From positions 1 to 64,000 of the forward strand of contig JAJEGY010000009.1 in the NCBI GenBank assembly GCA_022819585.1: a stretch of 64,000 nt of DNA, written 5' to 3'. The stretch is from Dehalococcoidia bacterium (GTDB lineage: Bacteria; Chloroflexota; Dehalococcoidia; Lucifugimonadales; Lucifugimonadaceae). The notes beneath the pieces were generated by a model. That model did no database searches. It was not told where the DNA came from and was given only the letters and a program-made list of their open reading frames with translations. Of the stretch, positions 46,640-52,996 are shown piece after piece. Within the stretch, counting starts at the first letter, position 1, and each line of letters starts with the position of its first letter. The translations under genes were made by a program, and so were the position numbers.

Positions 46640-47431
46640 GTGTCCAAAACTGAACATTCTGAACCTGAGCCGACAGGTGATGGAAAGAACTTGGACGAAC
46701 GCGATGCACATGAGATAGATCCTGTCCCGCAGCGCCGCGACAGTGGATGGACAACCGTTGTCAGTTACCTCGTGACCGTCCTTCAATGGCTGTGGGTAGG
46801 CACTCGATGGACTTCGATCATGGCCATGGATATCAGCCTATGGCTGATCCTCAGTGTTACCGAAAATACCCGCAGTGTCAGACCCACGATTAGAGTGACC
46901 TTCTCCAAGGAAGAGAGGGCCGCGATAGCACGCAGTCAAAAATACCGTTGCATGTATTGCGGTGTCAGACTGAGAACAGACAACCTGCAAATCGACCACA
47001 TGTACCCTGTGTCCAGAGGTGGATCCAACGACGATGACAACTTGCAAGCTTTATGCCGTCGTTGCAACATCCGCAAGGGTAACCACACCGACGAAGAATT
47101 CAGAGAACGATACTACGAGTTGGTTGGAGATTACATGGAACCACCCGCAAGCACCATCCCGCAACGGTATTTCGACGAAATAATGCGTTCGACCGATGCA
47201 CATGAGGGAGTCCAAGAAGCCAACCGAAACCGATATCTGACACCTGGTCAGAGAGTGATGAGAGCACTTCCAATTGCAATCGGATTTTGGGCTGTAGTTT
47301 TCACCGTAGCAAGCGCATATTGGTTCAGTTCATTCGTCGCTCAAACGCTGTTGATTGGCATCATTTTCGGTGCCGCGTATGCCGCTGGATTGTGGCTTAG
47401 AGCACGAAACACGGGGATTTTCGACGAATGA
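46640..47431 (+). CDS. Membrane-associated HNH endonuclease
   Basis: About 263 residues from GTG at 46640; the open frame starts at 46568. The HNH domain (about 95-148) has zinc ligands CMYC (104/107) and CRRC (139/142), the catalytic IDHMYPVSRGG and NLQALCRRCN. Hydrophobic stretches flank it: one or two weak ones before (about 40-73) and two strong helices after (about 205-253). A nuclease fixed to the membrane is unusual and might act on incoming DNA, but that is inference. Composition is balanced, unlike the neighbours. Confidence 0.8.
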   Translation: MSKTEHSEPEPTGDGKNLDERDAHEIDPVPQRRDSGWTTVVSYLVTVLQWLWVGTRWTSIMAMDISLWLILSVTENTRSVRPTIRVTFSKEERAAIARSQKYRCMYCGVRLRTDNLQIDHMYPVSRGGSNDDDNLQALCRRCNIRKGNHTDEEFRERYYELVGDYMEPPASTIPQRYFDEIMRSTDAHEGVQEANRNRYLTPGQRVMRALPIAIGFWAVVFTVASAYWFSSFVAQTLLIGIIFGAAYAAGLWLRARNTGIFDE

Positions 47432-47489
47432 CCAAAACCGCAAGGGTGCTGCCGCCCATCAGCGAAAGGGCATTCATTGCATCCGGCGA

Positions 47490-48788
47490 CTATTTGTTTT
47501 GGTGCGGCACCATTTTTAGGATGGGGCCGTTGAAGCGGAGGATGTAGATTTCGCCGTTTAGGTCTGTGCCGAAGGATGTTATGCCGGGTTCGTCGTATTG
47601 GGTGTTTTCAGGGGCGATTGGTTTTAGGGCTGTGCTACCCGCGGTCCAGTTGGTGGCGTCCATGATTCGGATTTCGCCTTTGCAGTGGTCGGAGTATAGG
47701 AAGGCGTTGTTGAGTGATGGGATTGCGGAGCCTCGGTATACGGGGCCGGCAATTACGGAGCAGTGGCCGGAGCGTGGCGGGTAGTCTTCGATTGGGAGGG
47801 CCATGCCGGTCTGGTTGCAGTCACGGCGTGGGCGGAAACATGCGGTGCCTTCCATGGTGCTCCATCCGAAGTTTGTACCGCCGTCTGTGAGGGTGTTGAC
47901 GACGTTGATTTCGTCTCGGTAGCTCTGCCCTACATCTCCGATCCATAGAAGGTCGGTTTCGGGGTCGAAGGTCATGCGCCAAGGGTTTCGGAGGCCGTAG
48001 GCCCAGATCTCGTCGGGGATGTCTGGGTCGTCTAGGAAGGGGTTGTCTGGAGGGATACGGTATGGTTCTTCGTCGGAGGATTGGGAGATGTCTAGGCGGA
48101 TGATGGTGCCGTAGACGTTTGAGAGGTCTTGGCCGTTGCTCTGGGGGTCGCCGAGAGATCCACCGTCGCCTAGTCCGAGGTATAGGTATCCGTTGTTGTC
48201 GAAGAGGATTTTGCCGCCGTTGTGGTTTCCGTAGGGTTGGATGAGTTCGTATACGTGGTGCTCGCTGGTCCAGTCTGCGATGTATTCGTCGACTGTGAAC
48301 CATGAGAGGCGGGTGCGTCGGATGCCGCCTTGGACGGAGTAGTACATCCAGATTCGGCCGTTTTCCTCGAATTTGGGGTCTAGTGCTAGGGATAGCAGGC
48401 CCTCTTCGTTGGAGTTTCGGCTGACGCGTTCGCGGATGGAGAAGGTTAGGATGGGGTCACGTCGTGCATCGAAGAATACGCGGTGGACTTGTCCGATCTG
48501 TTCGGCGACGAGGGCTGACTCGCCGTCTGGGAGGAATGCGATGTCGATGGGGCGTTCCCAGACGTGTCCTCCGAAGGCTTCGACGAATTGGAAGTCGTAG
48601 CGGTCGAAGGTTCTGGCTGGAGTTGGCGGGAGAGCGGCGGTTGGTGGGGGTGAGACTCTTGCGGCGGCGTCGGATGTGGGTGTGATGGTTAGTGCTGCAG
48701 GTTCGTTGGTGCAGCTGGTGAGGATTGCTAGGCAAAGGATAGCGAGGAAGAGAGCGGTTAGAGATGGGTACCGCGCATGGCCGGGCAC
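47490..48788 (-). CDS. Glucose/sorbosone dehydrogenase-type PQQ-dependent beta-propeller lipoprotein
   Basis: About 432 residues from GTG at 48788; the frame extends to 48869 through repeat-like DNA. A lipoprotein signal (FLAILCLAILTSC) and Thr/Pro linker precede the propeller. Family motifs: RPIDIAFLPDG, EEGLLSLALDPKF, YGNHNGGKILF, LGLGDGG and GLRNPWRMTFDPE. Such proteins oxidise sugars with PQQ in the periplasm or outside the membrane. Whether PQQ is bound is not shown. dnaN lies immediately upstream on the same strand. Confidence 0.88.
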   Translation of the reverse strand: MPGHARYPSLTALFLAILCLAILTSCTNEPAALTITPTSDAAARVSPPPTAALPPTPARTFDRYDFQFVEAFGGHVWERPIDIAFLPDGESALVAEQIGQVHRVFFDARRDPILTFSIRERVSRNSNEEGLLSLALDPKFEENGRIWMYYSVQGGIRRTRLSWFTVDEYIADWTSEHHVYELIQPYGNHNGGKILFDNNGYLYLGLGDGGSLGDPQSNGQDLSNVYGTIIRLDISQSSDEEPYRIPPDNPFLDDPDIPDEIWAYGLRNPWRMTFDPETDLLWIGDVGQSYRDEINVVNTLTDGGTNFGWSTMEGTACFRPRRDCNQTGMALPIEDYPPRSGHCSVIAGPVYRGSAIPSLNNAFLYSDHCKGEIRIMDATNWTAGSTALKPIAPENTQYDEPGITSFGTDLNGEIYILRFNGPILKMVPHQNK

Positions 48789-48862
48789 CCCCTGCGACCT
48801 TTCTCCACCTTGCGGCGGGCCTCCCCCTGCCCCCTCCTTCAGTAGGGGGTAAGAAGTGGTCC

Positions 48863-50062
48863 CTACCACTGAACGTACATTGGCATCACGACGTGTGTGA
48901 AGCCTGGGTGGCTTGAGAGGCGGAATACCGCTGGGCTGGATGGGGTTGTGATGGCTAGGATGAGTTTTTCGGGGCCTGCTGCGCCGTCGTCGGTTTCGAC
49001 GGGGTTGGATGTGCCGCCTTGCGCGTTGCTGACGAGGTCGGATAGGAAGCGGACGTTGAATGCGATCTTGCCGTCTTCGCCTTCGATGTCGACGTCGAGG
49101 CTGCCTTCGCTATTTCCGAGGTCTTCGGCGTTGGAGGATACGGTTAGGCGTCCTTGTCCGTCGGTGTTTTGTGCGACCATGCGGACGATTGCGCTGCCTT
49201 CGCGTGCGATGACCTGCATTGAACGTGCGACTTGCTCGGCGCTCTCCAAGGGGATGGACATGGTTGTGTCGGCGTTTTGGGGGACGAGGCTCTTGTAGTC
49301 GGGGTATGTCCCGGCTATGAGCTGGGTGATCATTTCGACTTCGTCGCCGATGCGGAACATAGCTTCTCCGCCGCTTTCGGAGACCATGATTTCGACGGTT
49401 GCGACGGTGCCGGCCATAAGGGAGCCCAGTTCTCGGAGGGCTCGGGCAGGAATGAGGGCATCGAAGGGTTCTTCGGGAGCTTCCATGAGTTGTGCGGTCT
49501 CTATGGAGAGGCGGAATCCGTCGGCGGCGGCGAAGGTTGCTTTGTCGCCCGCGACTTCCATCTTGACGCCGGTTAGAACGGGGCGTGCGTCGTCGGTGGC
49601 GGCAGAGAATACTACTCGCTCGAGGGCGTTTCGGAGGATGCCGGAGTCGACGCGTACGCGGTGTTTAGGAGAGACTTCGGGGAAAGGTGGGAAATCGTCT
49701 TTAGGTGCGCCTCGTAGGTCGGTGTCGATGGTGAGGGGATTTCCGCTGCGTTCGGTGGTTGTGGTGATTTTTGCGCCGTATGGTTCGTCGGTGACTTCGA
49801 TCTCGACGCGTCCCATGTTGAAGCTGCTGATGGTGTCGAGGAGAGGGCGGGCGGGGAGGGTTATGGCTCCGGTCTGTTCGATTTGTGCACTGACCCAAGT
49901 GGTGATCGAGAGTTCGAGGTCGGTTGCGGCTAGTTTCAGCCTAGCGTCTTCGGTTTCGATGAGGATGTTTTGGGTGATGGGTAGAGTGGCCCTGGAAGGG
50001 ACGGCGCGTCGAACGACACGCAGGCCACGAGCTAGATTGTCCTGTATGGAAGTGATCTTCAT
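48863..50062 (-). CDS. dnaN: DNA polymerase III beta subunit (sliding clamp)
   Basis: 399 residues. The N terminus MKITSIQDNLARGLRVVRRAVPSRATLPITQNILIETE and later TGVKMEV, AADGFRLSI and VMPMYVQW mark the three-domain clamp. It encircles DNA and tethers the replicative polymerase. The clamp gene is often close to oriC next to dnaA; dnaA is not in the window. The ATG at 50062 is preceded by a perfect GATTCTAGAATC palindrome at 50117-50128 that contains a TAGAAT box on this strand. Confidence 0.96.
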   Translation of the reverse strand: MKITSIQDNLARGLRVVRRAVPSRATLPITQNILIETEDARLKLAATDLELSITTWVSAQIEQTGAITLPARPLLDTISSFNMGRVEIEVTDEPYGAKITTTTERSGNPLTIDTDLRGAPKDDFPPFPEVSPKHRVRVDSGILRNALERVVFSAATDDARPVLTGVKMEVAGDKATFAAADGFRLSIETAQLMEAPEEPFDALIPARALRELGSLMAGTVATVEIMVSESGGEAMFRIGDEVEMITQLIAGTYPDYKSLVPQNADTTMSIPLESAEQVARSMQVIAREGSAIVRMVAQNTDGQGRLTVSSNAEDLGNSEGSLDVDIEGEDGKIAFNVRFLSDLVSNAQGGTSNPVETDDGAAGPEKLILAITTPSSPAVFRLSSHPGFTHVVMPMYVQW

Positions 50063-50116
50063 GCGGCGTACCTTGTGAGGGTTAGTGTTGCGCTAATGGA
50101 TCTGCTTAGGATTGCA

Positions 50117-50128
50117 GATTCTAGAATC
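50117..50128. promoter_or_regulatory. Palindrome GATTCTAGAATC upstream of dnaN
   Basis: A 12-nt perfect palindrome 55 nt before the dnaN ATG; read on either strand it contains TAGAATC. It could be the dnaN -10 or an operator. Confidence 0.4.
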
Positions 50129-50244
50129 GCGATTGTGAGGCCGTTTAGACGCCTTTACGCGATCCTCCGTTTCTTCGGTGTAATGATATAGCGAAGGCGA
50201 GTTTGCTCCTAGTTGGTTGTCAGTTCAAAGCGGAACGTAGTTAG

Positions 50245-50994
50245 ATGGTCGAAGAATCGAGCGAAATTTCCCAATCTGAGGGTGTTGTGGATTCCGGCCT
50301 GCGCCGGAGTGACGGTGCTGTTGCGGATATGGGATTCGCTACTTTGGACTTGGACCGGGAGCGACGGACGGGGTTTCCGGAGGTGGTTATGGGTGAGGGC
50401 AAGACGCCGGGGCAGGTGGCTAGGATTGCGAAGCGGATTTATGATGCTTCGGGTCTGGTGTTGGTTACCCGATCAGACGAGGTTGCGGCGGATGAGGTTA
50501 GGGCTCTGATACCTTCGGCTCGGTATGTCGAGTCTTGTGGTGCGATTTGGGCTGACGATCGGGGTTTGGATGCCAGGCACTCGGGATTGACGGTGGTTTG
50601 TGCTGGCACTGCGGATCTAGCGGTTGCGGATGAGGCGGAGTTGACGGCTCGGTTGATGTTGTGCGAGGTTACGCGGGTGAATGATGTTGGAGTGGCGGGG
50701 ATCCATCGGTTGCTGGCGCATGAGGAGGTGTTGCACGCCTCCAGAGTGGTTATTGTGGTAGCGGGGATGGATGGCGCTTTGCCGAGTGTTGTTGGCGGGT
50801 TGGTTTCGGCTCCGGTGATTGCGGTGCCTACGAGTAATGGTTTTGGAACTGGGTTGGATGGATATGCGGCGATGCTGACGATGTTGAATTCTTGCGCCGC
50901 GGGGGTGTCGGTGGTGAATATCGATGGCGGTTTTTCCGCGGGTTATCAGGGCGCGTTGATTTGTGGTGCGGGGGATGCTGGAGATGCCAGCTAA
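50245..50994 (+). CDS. larB: LarB-like nickel-pincer cofactor biosynthesis protein
   Basis: 249 residues. LarB carboxylates and hydrolyses nicotinic acid adenine dinucleotide in the synthesis of the lactate-racemase cofactor. Landmarks: LDRERRTGFPEVVMGEGKTPGQ, VGVAGIHRLLAHEE, VIVVAGMDGALPSVVGGLV, PTSNGFGTGLDGYAAMLTMLNSCA and VVNIDGGFSAGY. The PurE-like C-terminal domain is complete. Residues about 14-24 are encoded by a copy of repeat R2, placed where a helix normally precedes the conserved core. larA, larC and larE are not in the window. An ATG at 50329 is an alternative start but would clip the core. Confidence 0.85.
   Translation: MVEESSEISQSEGVVDSGLRRSDGAVADMGFATLDLDRERRTGFPEVVMGEGKTPGQVARIAKRIYDASGLVLVTRSDEVAADEVRALIPSARYVESCGAIWADDRGLDARHSGLTVVCAGTADLAVADEAELTARLMLCEVTRVNDVGVAGIHRLLAHEEVLHASRVVIVVAGMDGALPSVVGGLVSAPVIAVPTSNGFGTGLDGYAAMLTMLNSCAAGVSVVNIDGGFSAGYQGALICGAGDAGDAS
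50293..50308 (+). repeat. Palindromic repeat R2 inside the 5' end of larB
   Basis: TCCGGC and GCCGGA around CTGC, within a GGATTCCGGC..GCCGGAGTGACGG unit. Same family as 43506 and 39419. Confidence 0.7.
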
Positions 50995-51027
50995 GGAGTT
51001 CTAGGGTATGCCCTGTCCCAGAGCCGT

Positions 51028-51546
51028 TTAGTTGTTGGCTTTTACGAAGGCTAGGAGATCGGCTAGCTCTTGGTCTGAGAGGTAGTCGAATGCGGGCATT
51101 ACGTTGGTAAAGCCTTCGGCGATGAAGGCGGAGGGTTTGGTTATGGACTGGATGAGATAGTCATCGGCTTCGAGATCGGTCCGTTCGCCAGCTCGGGTGT
51201 AGAGGCCTTTCCAGCCGGGACCTACGATGGTGTCGTCGCCAGTGGAGTGGCATGCGGCGCATCCGAGGGTCGTGTGGAGTGCTTCGCCGCCAGCGGCGTT
51301 GCCTTCGGGGAGTTCTCGGGGCTGGGATAGGGCTGCGATGTCGATTGCTGATCCGGCTAGGACGAGTTCGCGGGTGCCTGGTGGCGCGGGAGTTGGATCG
51401 AAGATTACCGGCGTTGCGGTTGGGTTGAAGACCTCGGTGCATGCGGTTAGCAGCACGGAGGCTAGTAGCAGGAGGGTTAGGCTGGCAACCGAGATGAGGT
51501 TGCGTTTGGATTGGACACGTTGAAACGAGTTACGAGCGATGCGCAA
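51028..51546 (-). CDS. Monohaem cytochrome c lipoprotein
   Basis: 172 residues. The signal peptide ends in a lipobox LLTAC (Cys about 36). A Pro/Thr linker leads to a class I cytochrome c domain with one CAACH haem site (about 95-99) and a methionine ligand likely in NVMPAFDYLSD. Acts in electron transfer outside the membrane. It converges on larB. The partner oxidoreductase is not evident; the formate dehydrogenase 1.5 kb away is a candidate only by proximity. Confidence 0.9.
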   Translation of the reverse strand: MRIARNSFQRVQSKRNLISVASLTLLLLASVLLTACTEVFNPTATPVIFDPTPAPPGTRELVLAGSAIDIAALSQPRELPEGNAAGGEALHTTLGCAACHSTGDDTIVGPGWKGLYTRAGERTDLEADDYLIQSITKPSAFIAEGFTNVMPAFDYLSDQELADLLAFVKANN

Positions 51547-51626
51547 TGCCGTGCTCTCCGTAGTTCTGGCTCTACTCTACCGACTCAAACAATTCTACGA
51601 TAGCGCGGCGTTGTGACAGTAAGGGT

Positions 51627-52391
51627 TTAGATGTAGTCAAGCATTCCGAGGGTAGCGCGGGTTTGATCGGGGTTGGATCGTTGTTTTTCGCGGATTTTCT
51701 CGATTAAGGCGAGTTCGTCAGGAGTCAGTTGCTCAAGTTGCTCAGGGTTAGTGCCTCGTTGCTTTGAGTTGCGGATGAGGTTCAGCCAGTCGTTGCCTAC
51801 CTCGGTGAGGGCTTCTGTATCGATGCCCTCTTCTCTTGCTCTGTTGACGAAGTTGATTTCGTCTCTGGTGAGAGATGCTATGTCGTCAGTGGTGATGCCC
51901 GCGGTGTTTAGTTTGGCGATGGTTTCCAATGTTCCGGCGTCGATGAGGTCGATTTGCTCGTCGGAGAGGCCCATGCGGGATAGGCGTCGGAGAGCGACGA
52001 TCTGAGTGGCGTTCATCGAAGCGAGTTCTTCGACGGGGATGCCGAGTTCTTGGAGGCGTTGGAGCGATTTCGCTGCTTCGGGGTCGGTTTCGGCGAGGTC
52101 TTCGGGAGTCAGGCCTTTTTCGAGAACGAGGTCTAGGAGTTCGGCTTCTTCTTGGGAAAGGATGCGGACGACTTCATCGAAGTAGTGTGCGACGCGTCCG
52201 TAGTTAATGCCGAGTCTTGCCATCCAGTAGTTGATGGTTGCCTTTTGGACATTGACTTCTTTGGCGATGCTGCTGACGTTTACGCCAGGTTCGTTGAGTT
52301 TGTATCGAAGAACCTCACGAAGCGGTCCACCAAGGGTTTCTTCGGCCTCGGTGACGGCTTTTGTTGCTCGGAGGTAGTTGTAGGTGGTCAT
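51627..52391 (-). CDS. Unrecognised HTH protein with six 24-residue tandem repeats
   Basis: 254 residues, no family I can name. Residues about 20-62 contain a helix-turn-helix (VSSIAKEVNVQKATINYWMARLGI). From residue 93 to 236 there are six units of exactly 24 residues, each starting with Gly at 93, 117, 141, 165, 189 and 213. Consensus per unit: G-[IL]-[TS]-x-E-x-[LI]-x-x-[LIM], then [DE] at 13-14, [LI] at 15 and 18, [RK] at 20. A weaker unit may precede at 69-92. Each unit would form two short helices, giving a solenoid. The long AT-rich upstream region with palindromes suggests self-regulation. Confidence 0.8.
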   Translation of the reverse strand: MTTYNYLRATKAVTEAEETLGGPLREVLRYKLNEPGVNVSSIAKEVNVQKATINYWMARLGINYGRVAHYFDEVVRILSQEEAELLDLVLEKGLTPEDLAETDPEAAKSLQRLQELGIPVEELASMNATQIVALRRLSRMGLSDEQIDLIDAGTLETIAKLNTAGITTDDIASLTRDEINFVNRAREEGIDTEALTEVGNDWLNLIRNSKQRGTNPEQLEQLTPDELALIEKIREKQRSNPDQTRATLGMLDYI

Positions 52392-52525
52392 GTCGTGAGC
52401 CCTCGTGGGCTTGATGCGTTGGTCCGATTTCGGTTTGGATCAGCTTGGTTCTGCAACTGTATTTGAACTAGTTTAGAGCAAGTTTTGAGTGCGTTTCAAC
52501 GATTTTTGGGACAATTTCGAGCGTA

Positions 52526-52544
52526 GTTCAGATTTCGATTGAAC
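52526..52544. promoter_or_regulatory. Operator-like palindrome 1
   Basis: GTTCAGATTTCGATTGAAC: half-sites GTTCA and TGAAC separated by 9 nt. Lies downstream of the putative minus-strand -10 box. Confidence 0.45.
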
Positions 52545-52646
52545 TTGATCGATACGGACTTATCATTTTATCGCGATAGTTTTGACGAAGTATTATATTA
52601 CGTCGTATTTTGCTTTGAAGAGTGGTCGATTCGGGTTCGGATTTGT

Positions 52647-52664
52647 GTTCAACTTTGTTTGAAC
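52647..52664. promoter_or_regulatory. Operator-like palindrome 2
   Basis: GTTCAACTTTGTTTGAAC: half-sites GTTCA and TGAAC separated by 8 nt. It directly precedes a plus-strand TAGAAT box (52671-52676) and lies just upstream of the putative minus-strand -35. Confidence 0.5.
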
Positions 52665-52996
52665 TTGTTATAGAATGGCTTAGCTAGCAAGAACGGCAAG
52701 TTGCGGCAGGAATTTTTCGGGGGGCGAGGAGACGACGACGAGAGTCCGGCGCAAAACTGGGCGTCGAAAAGGGGGAGATGGGGTTTGCATGCCTTGCGGA
52801 CGGAGAGCGCCTTCTATGGCGTTGTGTGAACTGGGGGTGTTATTGGAAGTTTGACTTGAAGGTGCATAGGGAGGGTTTGAAGTTGCTTTTGCCTTCAGTT
52901 CGGTGTGAACGGGGTTTTGGAGGTACGCCCTGCCCTGCTGTTGCGATTCGGGGGTGATTGGCTAAAATTGGGTAACTCTTGATGCGGGTATGAACC

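Larger units (their letters stand above)
52392..52996. promoter_or_regulatory. AT-rich divergent regulatory region
   Basis: 605 nt between the repeat protein and the formate dehydrogenase. It contains TTGAAC/GTTCAA half-sites at 52463, 52493, 52526, 52539, 52647 and 52659. A minus-strand promoter candidate has TATAAT (52597-52592) and TTCAAA 16 nt upstream (52618-52613). A plus-strand TAGAAT lies at 52671-52676. From about 52690 to 52990 the sequence is GC-richer with no obvious gene. Confidence 0.5.

Noticed and set aside
46302-46700. A hicA toxin gene next to the HicB-like gene
   Set aside because: No frame of suitable length with a HicA-like sequence exists on either strand here.
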